NCBI GenBank assembly: GCA_900552955.1
Contig: USBO01000012.1
Coordinates: 1-24,125, forward strand
DNA from: an uncultured Alistipes sp.
GTDB lineage: Bacteria; Bacteroidota; Bacteroidia; Bacteroidales; Rikenellaceae
Length of the DNA: 24,125 bases
Reading direction: 5' to 3'
Numbering within the stretch: position 1 is the stretch's first letter; every line of letters begins with the position of its first letter. Both the position numbers and the translations under genes were made by a program. The notes beneath the pieces are model-generated. The model had not been told where the DNA came from and did no database searches. It saw only the letters and a program-made list of their open reading frames with translations. This document shows, in pieces, positions 13,719-21,886 of this stretch.

Positions 13719-14939
13719 CTACAGCGAAGAGACCTTCCTGTTGACCTGATCGACGACTCTCCGGTCAAACTCTTTCAGATAGATTTGCGTCGTCTTCTCC
13801 GAAGTGTGTCCCAGCCCTTCGCTGATGACCGAAATCGCAGCGCCGGTTTCCTTGGCCAACGTCGCCCAGCTATGGCGGGCCACATAGGCCGTCAGGACGG
13901 TGTCAAGACCGCACAGCTCCCCGACCCGCTTCAGATTGCGGTTCTCGCGTTCGAGGGCTACACGATAAAGCCGGTATTGCACCTGTTTGTCTTTCGCGTC
14001 CCTGAGAACCGGAAAAACCCATTCGGATTCATTGGCATACTTCTCCATCAGCCCTGCCAGTTGGGGCGTCACCTCCACATGCAGCAATTGGTTGGTCTTG
14101 TGACGACGGTAGCTGATAACGCCTCCGCTGACTGCGCTTTTCTTCAGAAAAACCATATCCACGAACGGCATCCCCCGACTGAAGAAACTGAACATGAACA
14201 GATCGCGGGCCATGTCCAGATGAGGATAGTCCGAAAGGTCGATTCCGGCGATACGGCGCATGGCGTCCCGCCCCAATGCCCGTTTGACGGTGTGCTGCGG
14301 TTTGGAATGCAGAAAGCGGAACGGATAGTTCCCGGACATCGGGTAGCCGTCGAGCACGGCCTGATTATAGACCGAGCGCAGATTGCGCATATAATAACAC
14401 ACGGTATTGCAGCACACGCCCCGGCGCAGCAGCCACTCCTCGTAATCACGGATGAAAGCGCCGTTCACATCCGAAAGAGCCACTATTCTCTGGCCGATGA
14501 ACGACGATACGGACGATCGTGTGTTGCGCAGGGCCGCGACCGAACCGAATCTGGACAGACGCTCCCTGTAAGCGATCTGCATATCCATATAGTGCAGCAA
14601 ACTCAGACTGTCGTGCTCCACCTTATAGCGGAACACCACATCCGCAACCGTATAACTCTCGCGGCGCTGCTCCAAAATTTCGATATGCCTGCCGATGCTT
14701 TTCCGCTGCTGTCGGATTTCGCGGTTCATGCGCCGCACCTCGCGCTGCATCCGTCGCTCTTCAGACAGATAGCACACTTTGCCTTGCTGTTCGTCGAACT
14801 CATCCTCATAAAGTTTGAACGGACTGTAAATAAGTTTTTTCTGCCGTCGATGGATCAACTGAAACACCAATGGATAGGTTCCGTCGCATCGCACCCGATC
14901 TTTGTTCAGTTTCAATTTTACGCTTGTCATATACTCCAT
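13719..14939 (-). CDS. Tyrosine site-specific recombinase (integrase family), likely inverts adjacent segment
   Basis: 406 aa. The N-terminal part (about 1-90) has the Bacteroidetes integrase arm-binding pattern (MTSVKLKLNKDRV, YPLVFQLIHRR); a SAM-like core-binding region spans about 95-205. The catalytic domain shows Arg255 (FFSRGMPFVDM), Lys281 (YRRHKT), Arg355 (YVARHSWAT, Tyr352 replacing the usual His as is common in this group), His378 (LGHTSEKTT) and nucleophile Tyr387 (IYL). All key residues are present, so it should be active. The gene lies 78 bp from IR-R, which makes the 874-bp segment its probable substrate. Start at 14939 or 14930. A dedicated role in fimbrial phase variation is inferred from position. 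Confidence 0.9.
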   Translation of the reverse strand: MEYMTSVKLKLNKDRVRCDGTYPLVFQLIHRRQKKLIYSPFKLYEDEFDEQQGKVCYLSEERRMQREVRRMNREIRQQRKSIGRHIEILEQRRESYTVADVVFRYKVEHDSLSLLHYMDMQIAYRERLSRFGSVAALRNTRSSVSSFIGQRIVALSDVNGAFIRDYEEWLLRRGVCCNTVCYYMRNLRSVYNQAVLDGYPMSGNYPFRFLHSKPQHTVKRALGRDAMRRIAGIDLSDYPHLDMARDLFMFSFFSRGMPFVDMVFLKKSAVSGGVISYRRHKTNQLLHVEVTPQLAGLMEKYANESEWVFPVLRDAKDKQVQYRLYRVALERENRNLKRVGELCGLDTVLTAYVARHSWATLAKETGAAISVISEGLGHTSEKTTQIYLKEFDRRVVDQVNRKVSSL

Positions 14940-14958
14940 TCTTTATTCAATGCAGTCG

Positions 14959-14966
14959 CAAAAATA
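14959..14966 (-). promoter_or_regulatory. -7 element of recombinase promoter
   Basis: Minus strand TATTTTTG matches TAnnTTTG, 19 bp upstream of the start at 14939. The -33 box is not clear; the palindrome at 14979-14990 occupies that position. Confidence 0.5.
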
Positions 14967-14978
14967 TCGCAAATGGGG

Positions 14979-14990
14979 ATTCGGCCGAAT
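14979..14990. promoter_or_regulatory. Perfect palindrome at the -33 position of recombinase promoter
   Basis: ATTCGGCCGAAT, a 12-bp perfect palindrome 12 bases upstream of the -7 element. Its position suggests an operator that could gate recombinase expression; this is inference from placement alone. Confidence 0.35.
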
Positions 14991-15167
14991 AGATAGCGGA
15001 CAAATCGCAACAATCACATACCATTAGTATTCAATGTATTATACAAACACCAAGCCGAAAGCGCACAAAGAGCGGTCGCTCACGCCCGACATTCGGGCCC
15101 GGGCACCTCTCCGCAGGGATGTCATTTCAGGCTCCGAGATATGGATGCCTTCGTTTTTCGAAAGCAT

Positions 15168-15210
15168 GAAAAAACAGGGAGGACGCACGCCTCATCGCGT
15201 GCATCCTCCC
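15168..15210 (-). terminator. Strong minus-strand terminator after the pseudogene
   Basis: A 14-bp stem with one mismatch (GGGAGGATGCACGC pairing with GCGTGCGTCCTCCC) with a six-base loop, followed on the minus strand by TG and a T-run. It lies downstream of the remnant at 15211-15744. Confidence 0.85.
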
Positions 15211-15744
15211 TGCAAAAATCGGTGTCCCGTCATTGCCGGCGACGGCGCCGCCGACCGTTCCTTCGTTCAGGCACTCCTACACATCGCAGAACGACGCCAG
15301 CGCTGCGATGCCGCCGATACGTCCCGCCTCGTTGTGGACGGCTCCCGTGTTGGCGCTGAAGCGCACGACGGCGTTGACCGTCTCGTTGCCGGCGATAAAG
15401 CCGCACAGACCGCCCACATGGATGCTGCGGGCACTGTTGTAGGCATTGGCGGCATGTCCGCACGACACGTCGCCCTCGTTGCGGTTCCTCGACCAGTTGA
15501 CATAGGCTTTCCACTGTACGTCGCGCGTCTTGACGAGCGTGCCGTTGACCTGAGGCTCCCAGCCGTAGTTGCGGCTGGTTCCGCCGTTGGCGTAGCGCTT
15601 AGTCACGCCCGAGGCCGAACTCACGGGCATGTTCACGACGAGGTCTTTCGAAGTGTTGTCGCAGTAGGCCACATCGATGCCCAGCCGATTGCGGAACATG
15701 CGCAGATCGATCCCCAGCTCCTCCCACGACAAGACAATCTCGGG
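15211..15744 (-). pseudogene. Chimeric remnant: SusC C-terminal fragment joined to GLUG-like repeats
   Basis: The stretch 14940-15953 has no intact gene. From 15744 to about 15475 the minus strand encodes a SusC/RagA-type TonB-linked receptor fragment: PEIVLSWEELGIDLRMF, TSKDLVVNMPVSSASG, RYANGG..RNYGWE and YVNWSRNRNE are classic blocks of its last third. In the same frame the sequence then changes to GLUG-like repeats (HVGGLCGFIAGNE, NTGAVHNEAGRIGGIAA), which belong to adhesin-type surface proteins. A TAG at 15279-15277 interrupts the frame; past it the frame continues ECLNEGTVGG. No signal peptide, plug or complete barrel remains. It looks like a deletion joined at a short shared sequence (NxNEGDV), then decay. 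Confidence 0.7.
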
Positions 15745-15891
15745 CATCCGGTCGGGTCTCGCCGCTCTATGAACAAAAGTAAAAAAATCCGTCTGCATCT
15801 CAAAATTTTCCGCATTCGGATTTCTCACCGGAGGCCGTTATGCTCCTCCCGTCACGCAAGGCGATACACCGGCCCGGCAGAACGACGCACT

Positions 15892-15928
15892 AAAAAACGC
15901 GCGCCACGTTGCAACGTAGCGCGCGTTT
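15892..15928 (-). terminator. Terminator of the BACON-type lipoprotein gene
   Basis: A 10-bp stem (AAACGCGCGC/GCGCGCGTTT) with an inner ACGTTGCAACGT palindrome, followed on the minus strand by a T-run. It lies 26 bp after the stop at 15954. Confidence 0.85.
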
Positions 15929-15953
15929 GCCGTCATCGGGATTCAGACGGTTG

Positions 15954-17939
15954 TCAGTTTGTCGGCCATCCGGTGTCCCAGCCGCCGTCACCGCCGTCGG
16001 GAAACGGATTCCAGCCGCCGCTATCCTCACCGGCCGTGGCCTCGACCTTGAACAGCGCGGTGGTCGGAGCGCCCATGTAACCGAACGCGAAGATGTAGTA
16101 CTGCTTTCCGTCGGCGATCGCCGTGCCCGAATACTCGGTCGAACCTTTGAACGGAGCGGGCGTCGCAATCAGTCCGGCGTTATTCTCGCCCATGAAGCAG
16201 TTCATCATAATCAGCTCGCCGGCCTGTTCGACCACGTCCTTCATGAAGGCCGCGTCGTCGGCGAAAGCCTCGTAGGCGCTCTTCCCGACGATACCCGTGT
16301 AGTAGTACTCCGTGTCGACCGAAGGTTTCACATCGTACTGGAAGTAGTAGAGCTTGGGGCCCCAGCCCGTCCAGTCGTTGGGATCGCTCTCCGCCCCGGG
16401 CGTCACGTTCCTGACCTCGAGCGTCATCGCCGACGGCACGACGGCCGTCGTCCGCGTCGCTGCGGTCGCCACCTCGGTGGTGCGCACACCCTTGTCGCTC
16501 ACGCCGAAGACATAGACCGTGTAGTCGGTCTCGGGCTTGAGGATCGTGATGCCCAGACTGCGGCGCGAGTGGAGCGTCTGCTCGCCCGTGAAGACGCGCG
16601 GATCGGTCGTCCAGTCGACGGGCGGCGTGAAGCCGTTCTGGAACGCCACCTCGTCGTCGGCCACCTGCGACGGGGTCATGTTCTTCACCTCATCGGTGGC
16701 CTTGATCGTTGCGAAATAGCGCGTCGTCGCCTTCGAGGGCTTGACGGCGATGTTCATCAGCAGCGAGTTGACATCGGTCACCGCCACCTCGAACGTGCAG
16801 TCGTCGACGATGGCGACCGCCTCCGTCTTGAAGAGCTGCTTGGTGAGCTTCGTGCAGGCCGACACGCTGTTGTCGATTCCGAACGTCAGCGCGTAATACT
16901 CGGTGTCGGGCAGCAGACCTCCGATCTCCAGCGAACCCTCGCCCATGCGCACCGACGCGACCTCGGGAAGTTTCGAGCCGTCGCTGCCGATTCCCATGCG
17001 GATGGCACCCAGCGCGTTATTGACGATCTGCTCGTCGTCCTGCTTGAACATCCCCTCGTAATCGGCCTTCGAGACATAGCCCAGATAGTAGTAGACGAAC
17101 GCGTCCTCGGGATTGCCCGTGAGCGTGGCCGTCGTCTGTTTGATCTCCTTCACCCCCAGCTTGAAGTCGATCTCCTTCAGACCGTTGGTCCGCACTAACC
17201 GCCGCACCAGCGGGGTCGTGTATGCGCCCGTCTTGTCGATTCCGTAGGCGTAGATGTAATATTCCGTGTCGAGCTCCAGCCCGTCGCGGTTCATCTGCTG
17301 ATCGTCGGGATTCCAGTCGCCGAGCAGAAAATCCAGATAGTCGGCCAGCGTATCGAACCAGCCGGAATCCTTGGCCTCGGCTTCGAGTTTGGCACGCTCG
17401 GCCTCGAGGAACTTCTCCGGCGAGCCGATGGCGTCGTAGTCGCTCTTCTTGACCAGTCCGAAGAGGAAGGTCTGCGCCGGATCGTCCTTCATCGCCAGTT
17501 TGGCCTTCACCGAGGAGACGGTCACTTCGGTCACGTCCATCGAGATCACGCGTTCGCCCTGCGCCACCTCGACGGTCACCGACTCGGCGCCCGGGTAAGA
17601 GAGCGTCACCTTCGCCGTGCGCGTCAGCTCCTCGCCGGCGTTCTCGTCGGCCACGAAGGTGATCTTTCCGAATGCCTCGTTATCGAAATCGTGCAGCCAC
17701 TCCGCGTCGCTGCGCGCCACGGCGAGCTTGCCCGCCACGGGTTCGGCCACCTCGTATTCGAAGGAGACGGTCTGGCCGGCCGCAGCCACGCTGATGATTC
17801 CCAGCGCGTTATCCTTGATCGTCAGCACGGGAGGGTTCACCGGCGCATCGTCGCCGGTCGAATCGTCCCCGCATCCCGACAGCAGCAGGGGGGGGGTCAG
17901 CAGCAGCGCCCAAAGCGCCCAGAATTTGATCTTTTTCAT
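15954..17939 (-). CDS. Lipoprotein with BACON-like domain and repeated beta domains
   Basis: 661 aa, lipobox LLSGC (Cys23), probably displayed at the outer membrane or surface. Residues about 38-127 resemble a BACON-type domain: a Trp-Leu core (EWL, 80-82), LTRTAKVTLSY and a terminal VEVAQ. Four diverged repeats of about 115-130 residues follow, each with the pattern fxV..v....a.l...p.....Y...v.k..Y... then DTEYYxYxFGxD..G..TT; the repeat ends fall near 250, 372, 500 and 640. The C-terminus is Gly/Trp/Pro-rich (GGWNPFPDGGDGGWDTGWPTN spans roughly 641-661). Such proteins in gut Bacteroidales are often surface glycan- or mucin-associated; no specific ligand can be named. It has its own promoter and terminator, so it is monocistronic. 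A C9 tract lies in the signal-peptide codons. Confidence 0.75.
   Translation of the reverse strand: MKKIKFWALWALLLTPPLLLSGCGDDSTGDDAPVNPPVLTIKDNALGIISVAAAGQTVSFEYEVAEPVAGKLAVARSDAEWLHDFDNEAFGKITFVADENAGEELTRTAKVTLSYPGAESVTVEVAQGERVISMDVTEVTVSSVKAKLAMKDDPAQTFLFGLVKKSDYDAIGSPEKFLEAERAKLEAEAKDSGWFDTLADYLDFLLGDWNPDDQQMNRDGLELDTEYYIYAYGIDKTGAYTTPLVRRLVRTNGLKEIDFKLGVKEIKQTTATLTGNPEDAFVYYYLGYVSKADYEGMFKQDDEQIVNNALGAIRMGIGSDGSKLPEVASVRMGEGSLEIGGLLPDTEYYALTFGIDNSVSACTKLTKQLFKTEAVAIVDDCTFEVAVTDVNSLLMNIAVKPSKATTRYFATIKATDEVKNMTPSQVADDEVAFQNGFTPPVDWTTDPRVFTGEQTLHSRRSLGITILKPETDYTVYVFGVSDKGVRTTEVATAATRTTAVVPSAMTLEVRNVTPGAESDPNDWTGWGPKLYYFQYDVKPSVDTEYYYTGIVGKSAYEAFADDAAFMKDVVEQAGELIMMNCFMGENNAGLIATPAPFKGSTEYSGTAIADGKQYYIFAFGYMGAPTTALFKVEATAGEDSGGWNPFPDGGDGGWDTGWPTN
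17888..17896. repeat. C9/G9 tract within signal-peptide codons
   Basis: On the coding strand nine C residues encode the T-P-P-L part of the lipoprotein signal peptide, with CTG triplets repeated on both sides. A gain or loss of one base would frameshift the protein at about residue 16. Confidence 0.8.
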
Positions 17940-17976
17940 ACGTTTCTTAAATATAGTTGTTCTTCGATCTCATGGA

Positions 17977-18007
17977 CAAATGTACGGATTTTATACCGAT
18001 CCGCAAA
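17977..18007 (-). promoter_or_regulatory. Consensus promoter of the BACON-type lipoprotein
   Basis: Minus strand TTTG (18007-18004), 19-bp spacer, TACATTTG (17984-17977), an exact match to the Bacteroidetes consensus. The start near 17970 gives a leader of about 30 nt. Confidence 0.75.
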
Positions 18008-18140
18008 CTCCGCCCCGCCGCCGTACGACGCCCGCGCAGCGACCGATGACCGGAATGCCCGACGGGCCAGCCGATTGGAAAGCGCCGGCAGAGACCGGCC
18101 GGCCGAAAACTTTTTCCGCTCCTCCCGTCCGATCGCCCGC

Positions 18141-18695
18141 TCAGAGCAGGATCACCGCCCGCTCGGGCGGCATGGCCCGCCCCTCGGGCAACTGCACGCG
18201 CAGCACATGCTCCGTCTCGACCGGTTCGCCGTCTTTGGTCGCAGGCGACCACCGCGGAGCCTCCTCCACGGCCCTGACCACCTTGCGGCGCAGCCTGCCG
18301 TCGGTCGATTCGAGCAGGTCGGTCAGCTCCACCCGCCCGTCGCGCAGCACCCTGAAGCGGTAGACCACCCGCGCGACGGGATCGGTCGCATCCCACCGGA
18401 TGCGCTCGGCCACGTAGCGGTCGAACGTCCGGCCTCCGCCATCGAAGGAGGCTTTCGTATCGTATTTCAACGTAATGATTATCACCCCGTTAGATGCATC
18501 ATCGCCGTATCGGGCGACGGTCTGCTCGTCGGCCGGCAACTGCTCCATGGATTCGATCTCGGCGGGCGGAATCTCACGGAAGGCATCTCCTTCGTAGGGC
18601 TCGCCGTTGACGATGCAGACGGGCCGTCGCTGTTGTGCGGCCAGCGGCAGCGCGACAGCGACGAACAGCGACAACAGGATCGTGCGTGCATTCAT
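18141..18695 (-). CDS. Small exported protein with receptor-plug-like segment and TonB C-terminal domain
   Basis: 184 aa. Signal peptide about 1-20 (MNARTILLSLFVAVALPLAA). Residues about 27-78 look like a short TonB-receptor plug segment: a VNGEPYEG strand, then VARYGDDASNGVIIITLK, the usual plug ending. Residues about 103-172 match a TonB C-terminal domain: VVYRFRVLRDGRVELTDLLESTD...VEEAPRWSPATKDGEPV. It lacks the TonB membrane anchor and proline-rich spacer, so it is not a canonical energy transducer. It may be a periplasmic adaptor. It lies 49 bp after the rluD-like gene with no clear terminator between, so co-transcription is possible. Confidence 0.7.
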   Translation of the reverse strand: MNARTILLSLFVAVALPLAAQQRRPVCIVNGEPYEGDAFREIPPAEIESMEQLPADEQTVARYGDDASNGVIIITLKYDTKASFDGGGRTFDRYVAERIRWDATDPVARVVYRFRVLRDGRVELTDLLESTDGRLRRKVVRAVEEAPRWSPATKDGEPVETEHVLRVQLPEGRAMPPERAVILL

Positions 18696-18744
18696 GCGAT
18701 TCGGAACTTACCCTCAAATAACGCACCGCAGCGGCGAATATTGC

Positions 18745-19839
18745 CTACTCATCTTCCATGCGGACGTGCGCGGCGTAGTTCTCCCACCGCTCGAGCACGG
18801 CGCGGAAGTCGGCCGGCAGCTCGCTTTCGAAGTAGACCTCGCGGCCCGTCGAGGGGTGCACGAACCCCAGACAACGGGCGTGCAGCGCCTGCCGCGGCAG
18901 CAGCTCGAAACAGTTCTCGACGAACTGGCGGTATTTCGAGAAGGTCGTCCCCCTGAGGATGCGGGCCCCGCCGTAGCGGGCGTCGTTGAAGAGCGGAAAG
19001 CCCTTCCACGCCATGTGGACGCGGATCTGGTGCGTGCGCCCCGTCTCCAACCGGCACTCCACGAGCGTCACGTAGCCGTAGCGCCGCACCACGCGCCAGT
19101 GGGTCACGGCGTGCTTGCCCTGCTCCCCGCCGGCGAAGACGCACATCTGCAGCTTGTCCTTCGGCGAGCGGCCGATGTTGCCCACGATCGTCCCCTCGTC
19201 GGCGTCGGGATCGCCCCACACGAGGGCGTAGTAGCGGCGCGTGATCGTATGGTCGAAGAACTGCTTGGCCAGCCGCGCGTGCGCCCGTTCGTTCTTGGCC
19301 ACCACGAGCAGCCCCGACGTGTCCTTGTCGATGCGGTGCACCAGACCGGCCCGCTGATCGCCTTCGCGGAACATCGGCAGCGTGCGCAGGTGGTAGGTCA
19401 GCGCGTTGACCAGCGTCCCGTCCCAGTTGCCGTGCCCGGGGTGCACCACCATGCCGGCGGGCTTGTCGACGATCAGCAGGTCGTCGTCCTCGTAGGGGAT
19501 GTCGAGCGGGATGTCCTGCGGCACGATCTCGACCTCGCGCTTGGGGTAGGGCATCACCACGGTGATGCGATCCTGCGGCCTGACCTTATAGCTCGACTTG
19601 GCCGGACGCCCGCCCACCAGCACGCTGCCGCTGTCGACGGCCGTCTGGATGCGGTTGCGCGAGCAATGCTGCATCCGCAGCGTGAGGAACTTGTCGAGCC
19701 GCATCGGCTCCTGCCCCCGATCGACCTCGACCGCGAAGTGTTCGTAGAGCTCGTCGCCCTCCTCCACCTCGCCGCCGTCGGCCTCGGCCTGGCTCCGCAG
19801 CAGCTCCTCGTCGTCGTATCGTGCGTGCTCCGCGCTCAT
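18745..19839 (-). CDS. rluD: RluD-family 23S rRNA pseudouridine synthase
   Basis: 364 aa. An acidic N-terminal extension (1-40) precedes an S4 RNA-binding domain (about 46-100, RLDKFLTLRM...SGSVLVGG). The catalytic core contains LLIVDKPAGMVVHPG (121-135) and HRIDKDTSGLLVVAK (168-182), with catalytic Asp171. The later block RLETGRTHQIRVH (263-275) is the RluA/C/D signature. It isomerises uridines in large-subunit rRNA; the exact target sites cannot be read from sequence. It starts 3 bp after the stop of the PASTA gene, so the two are surely co-transcribed. Confidence 0.93.
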   Translation of the reverse strand: MSAEHARYDDEELLRSQAEADGGEVEEGDELYEHFAVEVDRGQEPMRLDKFLTLRMQHCSRNRIQTAVDSGSVLVGGRPAKSSYKVRPQDRITVVMPYPKREVEIVPQDIPLDIPYEDDDLLIVDKPAGMVVHPGHGNWDGTLVNALTYHLRTLPMFREGDQRAGLVHRIDKDTSGLLVVAKNERAHARLAKQFFDHTITRRYYALVWGDPDADEGTIVGNIGRSPKDKLQMCVFAGGEQGKHAVTHWRVVRRYGYVTLVECRLETGRTHQIRVHMAWKGFPLFNDARYGGARILRGTTFSKYRQFVENCFELLPRQALHARCLGFVHPSTGREVYFESELPADFRAVLERWENYAAHVRMEDE

Positions 19840-19842
19840 CGT

Positions 19843-20799
19843 CTAAAAGAAGTTATCCTCTTCGGCAGCCGCCGTTCCGCCCTGCTGCAACTCCTCGGCA
19901 TGACGGCGCACCTCGGCCTCGGCCAGCGAGTCCGCGATGGCCGCCAGCCGCCGTTCGCGCTCCTCGATGAGCGTGCGCGCCTGCTTGTCCGAAGCGGCGC
20001 TTTCGCGCGCGACCTTCTCCGCATCGAGTCCCAGGCGCAGCTCCACGGCCGTGCCCAGCACCGTCGCATGTCCCTGCGCAGGCTGCTGACGATAGACGCG
20101 CGCATCCTTCTGATTGAGCAGATCGATCCCCTCGTCGAAGACGACCGCCCCCACATTGAGCCCCTGCTCCCACAGGCGGCTCTTGGCCTCGCGCAGCGAC
20201 ACGCCGACCACCTTGGGCACCACGACCGCCCCTTCGCCCTCGGCCACGCCCACGTAGAGCGTCACGCCCGAGCCCATCTCGAGCTGCCGCTTCGTCGAGG
20301 CGTCGACCGGACGCCCCTCCACGCGCTGCTCAAGCACGTAGTTGGTCGCCATGTCGGGCCGGTAGACGAGCCGATCGATCTCCAGTCCTGCGATCTCGAG
20401 CATGTTCTTGGCCTGCCGCAGCGACCGCCCCGCCACGTAGGGCACGTCGACCCTCTTCTGCGCGAAGGAGTTGATCGTCACGTAGACCGTGCGGCCGCCC
20501 TTGACCTGCGTCCCCTCGTGCGGCAGTTGGTCGAGCACCACGCCGCCGTCGTAGGCCGGCACGTAGAGCGAGTCGTTGACCCGCAGCTCGAGATTGCAGC
20601 GGCGCGCCAGCCGCCCCGCGTCGTCGAGCGCCAGCCCCGTGAAGTCGGGCACCGTGCGGTGCTGTCCGTGCCGCGTGCCGATGCGCATGGCGTAATGCGC
20701 CGCCAAAAGCAGGGCCACGATCGCCCCGACGATCAGCACCAGATGGTAGAGATAGGGATAGCCCTTGAGCCGATTCCGATATTCCGTAATCCGATTCAT
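19843..20799 (-). CDS. Membrane-anchored PASTA-domain protein
   Basis: 318 aa. A short cytoplasmic N-terminus, one membrane segment (about 17-38, LYHLVLIVGAIVALLLAA), then three PASTA repeats at about 48-112, 117-187 and 193-258 (TVPDFTGLALDDA, DVPYVAGRSLRQA, VVPKVVGVSLREA). The C-terminal tail (about 259-318) is charged and probably helical or coiled. Unlike PASTA kinases it has no kinase domain; PASTA domains commonly bind peptidoglycan or muropeptides, so a cell-wall role is plausible. Its neighbour rluD fits the usual Bacteroidetes gene order. It begins 7 bp after the mqnE stop. Confidence 0.88.
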   Translation of the reverse strand: MNRITEYRNRLKGYPYLYHLVLIVGAIVALLLAAHYAMRIGTRHGQHRTVPDFTGLALDDAGRLARRCNLELRVNDSLYVPAYDGGVVLDQLPHEGTQVKGGRTVYVTINSFAQKRVDVPYVAGRSLRQAKNMLEIAGLEIDRLVYRPDMATNYVLEQRVEGRPVDASTKRQLEMGSGVTLYVGVAEGEGAVVVPKVVGVSLREAKSRLWEQGLNVGAVVFDEGIDLLNQKDARVYRQQPAQGHATVLGTAVELRLGLDAEKVARESAASDKQARTLIEERERRLAAIADSLAEAEVRRHAEELQQGGTAAAEEDNFF

Positions 20800-20806
20800 A
20801 TCCGTG

Positions 20807-21886
20807 TCATAGTTCGTTGTACAACGTATCGCGTTCGACGGCCCGCAGCCCCGCGCGGCGGACGATCGCCTGCATCTCGGCGGTCGTCATGCGCGGACGC
20901 CGGTCGTCGGCCCCCGCCATGGCGTAGATCTTCGTCGTGTCGTCGATCGTCCCGTCGATGTCGTCGGCGCCGAAGGCGAGCGCCAGCTCGGTCGTCGTCT
21001 TGCCGTACATCACCCAGTAGGCCTTGATGTGGGGGATGTTGTCCAGATAGATGCGGCTCATGGCCAGCATCCGCAGGTCCTCGACCACCGACACTTCGCC
21101 CGCCTCCGCCATCGCGTTGCCGAAGTTGCGGTATTTGAGCGGGATGAAGGCGTTGAAGCCGCCCGTGCGATCCTGCAACGCCCGCAGCCGGTCCAGATGG
21201 TCGATGCGGTGCCGCAGCTCCTCGATGTGGCCGTAGAGGATCGTGGCGTTGGTCCTGATCCCCAGCCCGTGGGCCGCCTCGTGCACGGCGAGCCACTCGG
21301 CCGCCGCCCCCTTGTCGGGGCAGATGCGGGCGCGGATCTCCTCGTCGAAGATCTCGGCCCCGCCGCCCGGGATCGCCTCCATGCCCGCGTCGCGCAGCCG
21401 GCGCAGCCCCTCCCCGAGCGGCAGTCCGGCCCGGCGGATCATGTACGCCAGTTCGACGGCCGTGAAAGCCTTGACGGTCGCCTCGGGCAGGATCGCCTTC
21501 ACGCGGCGGATCATCTCGACGTAGTGATCGAGTCCGTGGTCGGGATGCACGCCGCCCACGATATGCACCTCGGTCATCCCCTGCCCCGCGCGGGCGCGGG
21601 CGATGGCCTCGATCTCCTCCAGCGAGTAGTCCCACGCCTCGGGATCGCCCTTCGGCCGGCGGTAGGAGCAGAAGCGGCAGTTGAAGACGCAGCGGTTCGT
21701 GGGCTCGATATGGAAATTGCGGTTGTAGTAGACCTTGTCGCCGCTCACGGCCCGCTTGCGGCCATCGGCCAGCTCGCCCAGCAGCCACAGCGGCGCCTCG
21801 CGCCACAGCGCGAGCGCCTCGTCCGCAGCGATGCGGCGGCCCGCACGCACCGCATCGGCGATATGTCGCAGTTCGCCAGTCATCAT
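20807..21886 (-). CDS. mqnE: Aminofutalosine synthase (radical SAM), menaquinone biosynthesis
   Basis: 359 aa. A radical SAM enzyme with CX3CX2C cysteines Cys66, Cys70 and Cys73 (EPTNRCVFNCRFCSY) that bind the 4Fe-4S cluster. Blocks VHIVGGVHPDHGLDHYVEMI, VKAFTAVEL, GMEAIPGGGAEIFDEEIR and TGGFNAFIPLKY are those of MqnE rather than MqnC. MqnE joins the enolpyruvyl product of MqnA to a SAM-derived adenosyl group, giving aminofutalosine in the futalosine route to menaquinone. No other mqn genes are in the window. The start at 21886 overlaps the upstream permease stop by four bases (ATGA); a second ATG follows directly. Confidence 0.92.
   Translation of the reverse strand: MMTGELRHIADAVRAGRRIAADEALALWREAPLWLLGELADGRKRAVSGDKVYYNRNFHIEPTNRCVFNCRFCSYRRPKGDPEAWDYSLEEIEAIARARAGQGMTEVHIVGGVHPDHGLDHYVEMIRRVKAILPEATVKAFTAVELAYMIRRAGLPLGEGLRRLRDAGMEAIPGGGAEIFDEEIRARICPDKGAAAEWLAVHEAAHGLGIRTNATILYGHIEELRHRIDHLDRLRALQDRTGGFNAFIPLKYRNFGNAMAEAGEVSVVEDLRMLAMSRIYLDNIPHIKAYWVMYGKTTTELALAFGADDIDGTIDDTTKIYAMAGADDRRPRMTTAEMQAIVRRAGLRAVERDTLYNEL

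Noticed and set aside
2067..14939. Genomic island integrated at tRNA-Leu, with the recombinase as island integrase
   Set aside because: No copy of the tRNA 3' end is seen near 14940-15300, and the recombinase lies at the far end beside a fitting inverted-repeat pair. A local inversion role explains it better.
15277..15828. Intact 183-aa gene
   Set aside because: It is a composite of a receptor fragment and repeat fragment without signal peptide or complete domain, and similarity continues beyond its stop codon.
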